The position numbers were made by a program, and so were the translations under genes. A DNA stretch of 64,000 nucleotides from an uncultured Azospirillum sp. (GTDB taxonomy: Bacteria; Pseudomonadota; Alphaproteobacteria; RF32; CAG-239), in NCBI GenBank assembly GCA_900538765.1, contig UQAB01000003.1:1-64000 (forward strand), read 5' to 3'. Under the pieces are notes generated by a model. That model ran no database searches. It was not told where the DNA came from and saw nothing but the letters and a program-made list of their open reading frames with translations. Position 1 is the stretch's first letter, and every line of letters begins with the position of its first letter. Shown here in pieces: positions 1-8,800 of this stretch.

Positions 1-15
1 GGAAATATTCTTCAT
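1..15 (-). CDS. 5' end of an unidentified gene leaving the window
   Basis: Only five codons (MKNIS) are visible, reading leftward from an ATG at 15-13. It is called because a strong Shine-Dalgarno (GGAGG on the minus strand, 21-25) sits 5 nt upstream and a near-consensus promoter lies at 46-74. The product cannot be identified. It is divergent from the mutT gene on the plus strand. Confidence 0.5.
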
Positions 16-45
16 CGTATCCTCCACACTTGTCATCACAAGGAT

Positions 46-74
46 ACTATAGCATAAAAATTTCTACTGTTCAA
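46..74 (-). promoter_or_regulatory. sigma70-type promoter with a palindrome near the start site
   Basis: On the minus strand a -35 TTGAAC (74-69) and a -10 TATAGT (51-46) are separated by exactly 17 nt. Just downstream, 29-42 reads CTTGTCATCACAAG, an inverted repeat with 5-bp arms around the likely transcription start, so it could be a small operator. It would drive the gene starting at position 15. Confidence 0.55.
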
Positions 75-164
75 TCAATATTTTTAACGAAATGCGGAAA
101 AAAACGACAAAGAAAAAGCACTATCTGAGCAGCGCGCCTCATTATGCACCATCAATCAGCAGCT

Positions 165-270
165 AACCGATGGGGTGAAGCTGCCCCAGCTTCCCCGCGG
201 GGGCTCCCCGCCGCTCACCTCGCAGGTGCGCTCAGGCCGTGCCTGTGAAAAAAAATATTGCCGACAGGCC
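165..270. ncRNA. candidate structured RNA: GC-rich run of adjacent hairpins
   Basis: Four inverted repeats follow each other in a GC-rich patch inside AT-rich DNA: 172-196 (GAAGCTG/CAGCTTC plus flanking G and C pairs), 197-211 (GCGGGG/CCCCGC, loop GCT), 216-228 (CACCT/AGGTG, loop CGC) and 241-269 (GCCTGT/ACAGGC). The patch lies between divergent genes. A 62-codon minus-strand ORF across it has no recognisable protein features. No signature of SRP RNA, tmRNA, RNase P or 6S RNA was recognised, and the strand is undetermined. It could also be a dispersed palindromic repeat. Confidence 0.35.
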
Positions 271-311
271 TTGAAACATATATAAGCAAAAAAGAGAAAA
301 GGAATAAGAAT

Positions 312-719
312 ATGAAAATTGTAACGGCGGCAATCATTATCCATAACGGCAAAATTTTAATAGCGCAGCGTAAGCATGGAAAAAATCAGGAATATCTGTG
401 GGAATTTCCTGGTGGAAAACAGGAAGCAGGGGAAACTTTGGAGGAATGTCTGCATCGTGAAATCATGGAAGAACTGCGCCTGGACATAACCGTTGAAAAA
501 TTTTTTACAGAATCACGATATGATTATGAGAGCGGAAGCATTTCTCTACATGCCTTTTTTGCATCCTGCAGCCAAAGCGATATCTCTTATATGGATTCTC
601 ATGAGCAGGTGGCTTGGGTGTTGCCATCCCACCTGCCGGAATATGATTTTGCCCCGGCAGATATTCCGGTTGTTGAACGGCTTCTTAAATCTGGTTGCTT
701 TGAAACAGCCGCTGACTGA
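312..719 (+). CDS. mutT: Nudix hydrolase, MutT-like (8-oxo-dGTP diphosphatase family)
   Basis: This is a 135-residue cytosolic protein whose length fits MutT. The Nudix box is visible from about residue 35: GGKQEAGE followed seven residues later by REIMEEL, matching G-x5-E-x7-REUxEE. MutT enzymes hydrolyse oxidised nucleotides such as 8-oxo-dGTP to the monophosphate and so prevent A:T to C:G errors; that substrate is family knowledge, not proven here. The ATG at 312 was chosen over a GTG/ATG-poor upstream extension because the homologous core starts with MKIVTAAIII. The last 35 nt overlap the 3' end of opgH on the other strand, so the genes are convergent with no space for separate terminators. 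Confidence 0.88.
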   Translation: MKIVTAAIIIHNGKILIAQRKHGKNQEYLWEFPGGKQEAGETLEECLHREIMEELRLDITVEKFFTESRYDYESGSISLHAFFASCSQSDISYMDSHEQVAWVLPSHLPEYDFAPADIPVVERLLKSGCFETAAD

Positions 720-2730
720 TAGCTGCCTGCTGCAAAACTTCAGGATGATAAAGCAGCGCGATTTCTTCTTCTTTGCTCAAATCAAGCTCGACCTTGTGAT
801 TGATGTGATTTTCAAGTTTAATTTGTGCTGCTTCAAAATCCTTGGGGCTGATATCAGGGGCCGGGCCGTTAACCGGCAGCATGATAACGTGAAGATTGTT
901 CAAAATCTGATCCTTGAGCAGAAGAGAAATGCCTTTCTCTTTAGGCTCCAAAGCTTTCAGGATATTTTCATATTCTTTGGCTGATTGCAAAATATCGGGA
1001 ACTTTGCTTTCTTCGGGAATTAAAAAATAATTATGCCTTTTGGCCCATTGCCCGCTTGCAACTTTTGATGTCAGCATGGAAATGGGAATTGAAAGCATCA
1101 GTCCGATTGTAATCGGCAGCATCCACCAGAAAAGTTCTTTTGCATATAAGGCGACGATAACCGTCGTAGCGATTCCGAGAAGGGTATGCCAAAAGTGGCG
1201 GGAAAAGGCGTCCTTAAAAGATGTGCCGGCATCGCCGCGGTTTTGTGTATTCCAGTTAACGGAATGGCCGGTCAGGATATCCCACACAAATTTGCTTTGA
1301 AACATCATCATAATCGGAGCCATCAAAGCGCTGAGAACAATTTCAACTAATGTGCTTTTGAGTGCGCCACGGGTTCCTTTGTTTTGGCATTTGTAAACAA
1401 TAAGCCCCAAAAATTTGGGAAAAACGAGCATAAACATGGAGATAACAAACAAGGCGATTGTCCCGATTTTATCAAAAATCGGCCAAGTCGGGAAAAGGGT
1501 GCGCGCTTCCGTAAAATATGTCGGCGGGAAAATTCCGCGCCCCAGGGCGATTGCCAGCCCCACAATCAAAAAGCACAGCCATATCGGCGAGGACAGATAA
1601 GACATAATGCCAATGGTAAAATGAACACGGCTGACCGGATGCAGGTGTCTTGACAGCAGAATTTTTATATGCTGCAAATTCCCCTGACACCAACGGCGGT
1701 CACGCGCGGCAAAATCAATCATTGTCGGCGGGCATTCTTCATAACTTCCTTTCAACTCCGGCAGCAGCCAAGCTGACCAGCCGCCGCGGCGAATAAGCGC
1801 GGCCTCTACAAAATCGTGGCTCAAAATATGGCCGCCAAACGGTGCTTTTCCCGGTAAAACAGGCAAACCGCAGCAGTCAATAAACGCCTTGACTCTGATA
1901 ATGGCATTATGTCCCCAGTAATTGCTGTCTCCCAACTGCCAATAGGCCAGTCCGGCAGAAACAATCGGACCGTAAACCCGTCCGGCAAATTGCTGGATTC
2001 GGGCAAACAGCGAATGGCTGTTTATCATCATCGGCGGCGCCTGAATGATTCCTGTGCCGGGATTGGCTTCCATCAATTGCACCATGCGCAAAATCGTTTT
2101 TCCCGTCATCAGGCTGTCGGCATCAAGAATAATCATAAAATCATATTCAGCGCCCCATTTATTGCAAAAATCTTCAATATTGCCGCTTTTTCGCGCCGTG
2201 TTTTGTGCCCGCCGCCGATAATAAAGGTGCAAATGTTTCGGCATAAGCTTTTGCGCTTCCAGCCACATTTTTTCTTCTTCAATCCATACCTTGGGGTTTG
2301 TCGTATCGCTTAAGACAAAGATATCAAAATTTTTTTCGTGTCCGATATTTTCAAGGTCTTTGGCAATGGCCGTCAGGTTGGCAAAGGTTCCTGTCGGCGA
2401 TTCGTTGTAAACCGGCATCAGAATTGCCGTCCGCGCCTTGATCGGTGTTGCCTCGGAAACCCAGAATATTCCGGGAACATCTTTTTTTCTCAGCAAATTC
2501 CAAAAACCGAAAATGCTTGACCAGAAAAACAAGGCAATCCATGCAAAAGTCAGAATAAACAAAACCGTCATCAGAATTTTTGTCGTAAGCAGGCTGTCTG
2601 TCGGAATTACGCTGACCCATTTCAGCGTTGCCAAAACCGTGCTTAAAATCATCAGCCCGAAAACTTTAAACCTGCGGCTGTAAATCAGCGAAACGGGCAA
2701 AGCCTTAATCTCTTGTTTTTCTTCCGCCAT
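685..2730 (-). CDS. opgH: glucans biosynthesis glucosyltransferase H
   Basis: OpgH is the inner-membrane family 2 glycosyltransferase that builds the beta-1,2-glucan backbone of osmoregulated periplasmic glucans from UDP-glucose. The 681-residue protein has two N-terminal membrane helices (about 25-75), a cytosolic catalytic domain with DADSL, the acidic HDFVEAAL segment and an R-RWCQGN (QxxRW-type) motif near residue 350, then a cluster of membrane helices to about 570. It is shorter than E. coli OpgH (about 850 aa), mainly at the N-terminus. It starts one base after the stop of the upstream 149-aa ORF, with AAAGGA as ribosome site, and is the last gene of the opgG-ORF-opgH operon. Confidence 0.93.
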   Translation of the reverse strand: MAEEKQEIKALPVSLIYSRRFKVFGLMILSTVLATLKWVSVIPTDSLLTTKILMTVLFILTFAWIALFFWSSIFGFWNLLRKKDVPGIFWVSEATPIKARTAILMPVYNESPTGTFANLTAIAKDLENIGHEKNFDIFVLSDTTNPKVWIEEEKMWLEAQKLMPKHLHLYYRRRAQNTARKSGNIEDFCNKWGAEYDFMIILDADSLMTGKTILRMVQLMEANPGTGIIQAPPMMINSHSLFARIQQFAGRVYGPIVSAGLAYWQLGDSNYWGHNAIIRVKAFIDCCGLPVLPGKAPFGGHILSHDFVEAALIRRGGWSAWLLPELKGSYEECPPTMIDFAARDRRWCQGNLQHIKILLSRHLHPVSRVHFTIGIMSYLSSPIWLCFLIVGLAIALGRGIFPPTYFTEARTLFPTWPIFDKIGTIALFVISMFMLVFPKFLGLIVYKCQNKGTRGALKSTLVEIVLSALMAPIMMMFQSKFVWDILTGHSVNWNTQNRGDAGTSFKDAFSRHFWHTLLGIATTVIVALYAKELFWWMLPITIGLMLSIPISMLTSKVASGQWAKRHNYFLIPEESKVPDILQSAKEYENILKALEPKEKGISLLLKDQILNNLHVIMLPVNGPAPDISPKDFEAAQIKLENHINHKVELDLSKEEEIALLYHPEVLQQAAISQRLFQSNQI

Positions 2731-3180
2731 CTATTTTCCTTTGTGTGCCATAATCTTGTGCAAAATGTTTTTAGGTGCGATTGATTCTATTTTCTGCGCC
2801 TGCATCCGGGATAAAACATACCGGGGCGCGGTGACAACGTTTTTCTCCCGCAACGCTTTTTTGAATGCTTCGGAATTTTCGGGATGCAAAAATTCTTTCC
2901 CCCAAAGTTTAAAACCGCCGCTTTCCAGAAAACAAAACTTGTATATCGCCGCAGCCTGTGCCGGAGCTGCCGGCAAGTCATCAAATATTTTTTGCGCTTT
3001 TTGGCATAAAACACCATCAAGCAGGGAAACAATATCTTTTTCTTTACCGGTCAGGTCGCCGAGCGAAGCATGCAATTCTTTGACGAAAAACTCAAGCCTG
3101 TCATCATCTCTGCTCATTCCCAGCGTTTCCAGATAAGCGGTGATGATATCGCCGATACTTTGAACTTTTATGGCAGCCAT
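2731..3180 (-). CDS. unknown 149-aa protein encoded inside the opg operon
   Basis: No family was recognised. The protein is soluble-looking and mostly helical, without signal peptide or membrane segment, so a cytosolic location is likely. Its start overlaps the end of opgG by 13 nt and its stop abuts the opgH ATG, so the three genes are almost certainly translationally coupled. In most bacteria opgG and opgH are directly adjacent, which makes this insertion notable. By position it could regulate or assist OpgH, but this is inference. An N-terminal segment rich in D, E and K (residues 20-50) and a basic C-terminus (HKIMAHKGK) are visible. Confidence 0.8.
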   Translation of the reverse strand: MAAIKVQSIGDIITAYLETLGMSRDDDRLEFFVKELHASLGDLTGKEKDIVSLLDGVLCQKAQKIFDDLPAAPAQAAAIYKFCFLESGGFKLWGKEFLHPENSEAFKKALREKNVVTAPRYVLSRMQAQKIESIAPKNILHKIMAHKGK

Positions 3181-4724
3181 TGATAACTCCAGACCTCAGA
3201 AACCGTTTTGCCGTCTTTAACCAGAGAAATCCTAAGCTCGGCCGTCTTGCCGTTGGGTTGATAATCGGTATAAACCGTTGCGCCTTTGGTTATTGGATTG
3301 TAAACCATGTGAATTCCTTTGATTTTGCCTTCCGAAGTTGAAACATTGGCAATCAGCTTGCCGCTGGCAATATCGGCTTTTGTGTTTGGCAATTTGGAAA
3401 AGTCGACCACAAATTTGCGTTTGTCTGTTTCCAACATTCCAGAAACGCCGCCGATTCCCGTATATGTATTCAAAACCTTGGCGATTTTGACTGTTTCCGG
3501 AATATCCTTGTACCAGTTCAGGCGATAAGCAAAATGATACTCTTTTCCGGCGGTGATTTCTTCTTCGGGAACCCAATAAGCAACAATATTGTCATGAATT
3601 TCCTGAATTGAGGGGATTTCCACCAGTTGAACCATGCCTTTTCCCCAGTTGCCCTGAGGTTGAACCCAGACGCTTGGCCGCTGTTCGTAATAAGCTTCAA
3701 AATCAAGATAGTGCTCACGGTTATCATCTCTCTGTAAAAGGCCGAACCCCTTAGGATTATTGTCTTCAAAAGAGCTGATGCGCAGATATTTTGAATTATC
3801 CAGCGGACGCCACAGCCATTCGTCGTTGCCGTTATGGATAAGCAGCCCGTCGCTGTCATGAACTTCCGGCCGATGGTCATCAAAACGGTTTTTGGTGTTT
3901 TCGCCGAACAGGAACATCGACGTCAACGGCGCAACGCCGAGCTTGGTGATTTTTTTGCGCGGATACAAAAACGCATCAACGTCAACAATTGTGTTTTTGC
4001 CGGGAATAATCTCAAATTTGTAAGCGCCGGCAACGCTGGGGCTGTCCAGCAAAGCATAAATCTTAATTGAATCGCTGCGTTTTGTTGGCTTTCTGAGCCA
4101 GAACTCTTTAAATATGGGAAATTCTTCGCCGGTCTGTAGGGCTGTGTCTATCGCTAGCCCCCTGGCCGAAAGGCCGTATTTCTGGCCTTTGCCGAGAGCG
4201 CGGAAGTAGCTGGCGCCGAGAAAAGAGATGATTTCGTCATAATATGCCGGGCTGTTTAGCTTGCCGTGCAGGCGAAAACCGGCGTAACCGGCGATATCGC
4301 CATCCAGATTGCGCAGATTGTTTTTGCCGTAATCAAAATAAGCGGCGGAATATTTAATCGGCTCAACTTTGCCGTCGACAATTTCATTAATCAGGACGGA
4401 ATACTGAAAAATTGAACCGACATGAAAAAATTGCAGTTCAAACGGCAGATGCTGGCCGTACCAGGGGCCGCTTTCCCTGACAAAACGAATATCGCGGTAT
4501 TGGTCATAATTCAGATTTTTGATGTCGGCAGGAAGATTTTCTTCAGGAGCCTGATAGTCCGACAAGGACAGATTCTTTGCTTTTTCTTTAAGAATTTTGA
4601 GGCTGAATGCATCTGAAGGCTGAATAGCCGGCTCCGGCAGAACATTTTTGTTTTGCGTGGCATAAATATATCCGCCGGCCGCTGCGGCAACTAAAAAAAC
4701 AAGTAATATTAACCTTTTAAGCAT
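3168..4724 (-). CDS. opgG: glucans biosynthesis protein G, periplasmic
   Basis: This 518-residue protein matches the length and sequence character of OpgG/MdoG, including the FRLHGKLN, AYRLNWY and VEIPS stretches typical of the family. The N-terminus (MLKRLILLVFLVAAAAGG) is a signal peptide or anchor, placing the protein in the periplasm. OpgG acts after OpgH in making branched osmoregulated periplasmic glucans, probably modifying or releasing the nascent chain. It is the first gene of the operon; the 190-nt gap to the divergent LysR-like gene should hold its promoter. Confidence 0.93.
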   Translation of the reverse strand: MLKRLILLVFLVAAAAGGYIYATQNKNVLPEPAIQPSDAFSLKILKEKAKNLSLSDYQAPEENLPADIKNLNYDQYRDIRFVRESGPWYGQHLPFELQFFHVGSIFQYSVLINEIVDGKVEPIKYSAAYFDYGKNNLRNLDGDIAGYAGFRLHGKLNSPAYYDEIISFLGASYFRALGKGQKYGLSARGLAIDTALQTGEEFPIFKEFWLRKPTKRSDSIKIYALLDSPSVAGAYKFEIIPGKNTIVDVDAFLYPRKKITKLGVAPLTSMFLFGENTKNRFDDHRPEVHDSDGLLIHNGNDEWLWRPLDNSKYLRISSFEDNNPKGFGLLQRDDNREHYLDFEAYYEQRPSVWVQPQGNWGKGMVQLVEIPSIQEIHDNIVAYWVPEEEITAGKEYHFAYRLNWYKDIPETVKIAKVLNTYTGIGGVSGMLETDKRKFVVDFSKLPNTKADIASGKLIANVSTSEGKIKGIHMVYNPITKGATVYTDYQPNGKTAELRISLVKDGKTVSEVWSYQWLP

Positions 4725-4915
4725 TTTTTTTGTTCCCCATCAATCTCTTAAAGATTACTCACAACATATCAAAGCAGTTTGCCGCAAAAGTCAAGTCAAA
4801 TAAAATAACGGTGTTAAAAGAGTTTATTAGAAAAAACTGTTAATATATGGTAAAGGCGGTTGCTTTAATCAATTAATGGATATATTCCTGAAAACATACA
4901 ATTAGGAGCATCAGC

Positions 4916-5809
4916 ATGATTAATAAAAAAGACGTTCTAAAGCTGGAAGGGTTGATGTATCTTTATGCCTTGTCCAAGAAAGGCAGTAAGCGTGAAGTTG
5001 CAGATATTCTAAATGTATCGGTTGATACGGTAAACAAATATATTACGGATTTAGAAGATGAATTTAAAGTAAAACTATTAAGTAGCAATGGTCGGGGAAC
5101 AATATTAACGTCTGAAGGACAGCGTTTGCTTGCAAGCGCCGTTGATTTGGTAAATGTTATTCGTCATGTCAATAATTATGCGGATGATATTATCCATCCG
5201 CGGGGCGAAGTGCGCATTTTGTTAACAGATATCGCTGCCGATTATTTATATAATCATAATTTTTTTGGTATTTTGGATCAATATCCGGAAATACGATTGT
5301 CCATGTCGGTTAGTGATAAGAAGGCCAATAGGGAAAATACCGAATACGATATATGCCTCTCATATGAACCGCCGTCCGCGTCTGATTCTTTGGTGTTGAA
5401 AGTAAAAAAAATCTTCTGCGGCATTTTCGCCTCGGTTGGATATATAAAAAAATACGGAGAGCCGGAGAATATGGAGGATCTCTTTGCTAATCACCGTATT
5501 TGTGATAAAAGCAGCCATGTTATATATATTCCGGGTTGGACTGAAAAAATGCTGAAAGCTAATAAACTGGCATTGGTTTCGGATTCTCTTTATTCTTTTC
5601 GATATACGATTGAAAAGGGAATAGGTATTGGTGTCTGTCCCTTGTATTACGGTTATAAAGGTTTGCAGCGTCTTAAAAATATTCATTTTAAGTTCGCCTT
5701 GCCGGTCTATCTTTCCGTACATAAAACAACAATGGATACGCCGCGAGTCAATGTGGTGCTCGAGTGTCTGATAAAAGCTTTTAACGCAGATAAATATGCC
5801 GAAGATTAA
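4916..5809 (+). CDS. LysR-type transcriptional regulator (divergent form)
   Basis: The 297-residue protein has an N-terminal winged helix-turn-helix (about 5-65: REVADILNVSVDTVNKYITDLEDEF, then LLSSNGRGTILTSEGQRLL), followed by a region of the size of the LysR ligand-binding domain. The HTH deviates from the usual 'S.AA..L..SQ.A.S..I..LE' pattern, so this is a divergent member. The ATG is preceded by GGAG at good spacing. It is transcribed away from opgG and sits 70 nt before the alpha-2-macroglobulin gene; it may control either neighbour, but no effector or binding site could be read. Confidence 0.72.
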   Translation: MINKKDVLKLEGLMYLYALSKKGSKREVADILNVSVDTVNKYITDLEDEFKVKLLSSNGRGTILTSEGQRLLASAVDLVNVIRHVNNYADDIIHPRGEVRILLTDIAADYLYNHNFFGILDQYPEIRLSMSVSDKKANRENTEYDICLSYEPPSASDSLVLKVKKIFCGIFASVGYIKKYGEPENMEDLFANHRICDKSSHVIYIPGWTEKMLKANKLALVSDSLYSFRYTIEKGIGIGVCPLYYGYKGLQRLKNIHFKFALPVYLSVHKTTMDTPRVNVVLECLIKAFNADKYAED

Positions 5810-5879
5810 TTGTCTTGCCAATTAACATACAGTTGCTATTATTTTCAATATCTGTAGATTCTTGAAGGGGAAGAAAATA

Positions 5880-8800
5880 ATGACAACAAAATTTTTCGGC
5901 AAAAAAACTGCGTTAATTGTGTCAGCGGCTGTTGTTGCGCTGATTTGCGCAGTGGCAGGATTATGGTATTTTTTTGCCGGAAGCTATCGGTTGTCCGGCA
6001 ATGATAACCTGATTGTAGCTATAGGCAGTATTGAAGCGCCGTCAGATTCTTCCGTCAGCGGAGATAAAATTTATCCGTCTCCGCTTCGCGTGATTTTTAC
6101 GGCGCCGCTGGCCCGGATTGACAGGCTGTATCAGCCGTTGGAAAGCGGAGTTGCAATTACCCCGTCTATACGCGGCCAATGGGTTTGGGAAAACGATTCC
6201 CGTTTGCGCTTCACGCCTGAAAGTGATTGGATTCCCAATACCGAATATAAGGTTGTTTTATCGGACGAAATTCTCAACCCTCAGGTCGAACTCAAAGATA
6301 ATGAATTTTCTTTTTCGGCGCCGTCGTTTTCGGGGAAGGTTGTTGACAGTGATTTTTATGAAGATCCGCAGAATATAAAAAATAAGTCAGCTACCGCTTC
6401 CTTTCGTTTTAATTATCCGTTGAATCCGCAGAATATAAAGGATAAAATATCGGTAAAGACCGCCAGCGGCGAAAATTATGATTTCACCTACAAACTGACG
6501 GATCAAAATACGGTTCTGCATGTTGTGTCTGCGCCGCTGAAAATAAAGTCTGAAGAAGATTTTGCCAAAATAACCGTTGCCGGCGCGGAAAATGCCTATA
6601 ACAAAAAAACGTTTGACGGCAAATTGACCGCTACGGTAAAAATTCCCAGCAGTTCGACTTTTTTCAAAGTGAAATCTGTTTCCTCCGCGATTGTCCGCAA
6701 TGAGCAAAACAACGACAATCCCGAACAGATTTTGTTTGTTAATTTCAGTACGGCTGTCAATTCAGCAGGCCTTGCTGAAAATCTTAAATTATATTTTTCT
6801 AAGGATAACTGCCGGCTGGTTAGAAAGAAAATCGCGGAGAACAGGAAAAACGGCAACGGATTTTATGACAATATGCGGCAGCTTGCTCTATCCGAAGTTT
6901 CTGTAAATGAAGACAACCTCAAAAACCACATGTTTAAGTATGATGCTGATTATCAAAAAGGCTGTCTGACTACCGTCATCAGCAAAGGTCTGCGTTCTGT
7001 CGAAGGATTCCGTTTGGGAGAGGATGTCGTTGAAACAACGGATATCGTGCCTTATCCGCAGGAAGCCCGGATTGCTTTTGACGGGGCGGTTCTGCCCTTG
7101 AACGGCAGCCGGGAAGTGGCGTTTTTATCACGAGGCGTAAAAGAGTTGAGAATATCTGTCGCCCGTATTGATTCTGCCAGCCTCAACCATTTGGTAACGC
7201 AGACATCGGGAGATTTTGCCCATCCCTATTTCCGTAACTATAATTTTACGGAAGACAATATTTCAGAAATATTTGAGAAAAAACTGAACATAAATGCGGA
7301 ACATCCGGCGGAGGCAAATTATTCGTCGCTGAACCTGAATGAATATTTCAAAGATAAAAAAGGCGTGTTCCTGGTCAAGGTCCGCGGTTATGCCGATGAT
7401 AACCATTACAGCAGTGAGGACAGCCGCCTGATTATGATTACGGATTTGGGAATTGTTGTTAAAGACAACCTCAATCAAACCCATGACATTTTTATTTCTG
7501 ACATTTCCGAAGGCAGGCCTGTTTCTGGCGCTGTTATTGACGTGCTGGGAAAAAACGGCTTGCCGGTCATCAGCGTCAAAACCAATGCAGAGGGAAAAGC
7601 TTCCGTTCCTGATTTTTCGGGATTTAAAAAAGATCGGGAAGCCGTTGTTTATAAGGTAACAAATGGTAATGACGTTTCTTTTCTGCCGATTTCCCGAAGC
7701 GACCGCCGGATGGATATGTCACGCTTTGACGTTGGCGGCGAATATGATTACGGACAGGATGAAAATGCATTGAAAGGCTATATTTTCAGCGACCGTGGTA
7801 TTTACCGCCCTGGAGAAACAGCGCATTTTGGCATTATCGTCCGTCAAAACGATTTGAATGTGCCGAAAAAACTGCCTTTTGCTGTTGAAGTCAGAAATCC
7901 GGCCGGCGATATTGTCGCGGTGCGGAATATATGGGCTGATGCCGCCGGTTTTATGGAATATTCTCTGGAGTTGCGCCGGACAGCCAAAACCGGATTATAT
8001 ACCCTGCTGTTATATGTAAATGACAAAAACAGCCGCCGTTTTGTTTCGGCCGCAGATTTCAAAGTTGAAGAATTTCAGCCGGATAACTTAAGGCTTAAAG
8101 TTGATTGGGAAAACTATGCCGGAACAGGGTGGTATGCCGCCAAAAACCTCAAGGCTTCCGTTGCCTTGTATAATCTCTATGGCAATCCGGCAGCAGCGCA
8201 TGAAATAAAAGCCGATTACAGCCTGACGCCGGCGGATTTTCACTTTAAGCAATATGCCGGCTATTTGTTCCGTGATCCGCTGCGCAATGCCGACAAGGCG
8301 CCGCGTTCCTACCGCGGCAGTCTGTCCCCGCTTAAAACGGATGTTGAGGGAAAGGGGAAGCTTGCCGTAGATTTGTCACAGTTTGAGCAGGGGACTTATC
8401 GCCTCAGCCTGTCGGTTGAAGGTTTTGAACTGGGCAGCGGACGGGGGGTGAGCGCCTCTCTTGGCGCTTTAATCTCGCCGAATGAATATCTCGTAGGTTG
8501 GAAGGCTGACGGCGATTTATCTTATATCGCCCGGAATTCCGCTCGAGAAATCCAATTCATTGCCGTTGATAATACTCTGCGGCAAATAGCCAAAGACGAC
8601 TTGTTTATAAGTCTGTCCCGCCGCCGTTATGTTTCCAGCCTGGTAGAAATGCCCAACGGAACCTATCGTTATCAAATGGTGCCGAAAGAACAGGTTATTT
8701 TTAAGCAGCCTTGGCAAATTGCATCGACTGGCGGCAAAGAAACTCTGAAAACGGATGAAGCGGGCGAGTTTATTTTGACGGTTACGGACAATGACGGGCG

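Noticed and set aside
156..344. 62-aa minus-strand ORF over the GC-rich hairpins
   Set aside because: Its second half is read from the hairpin array, it has no ribosome site and no protein features.
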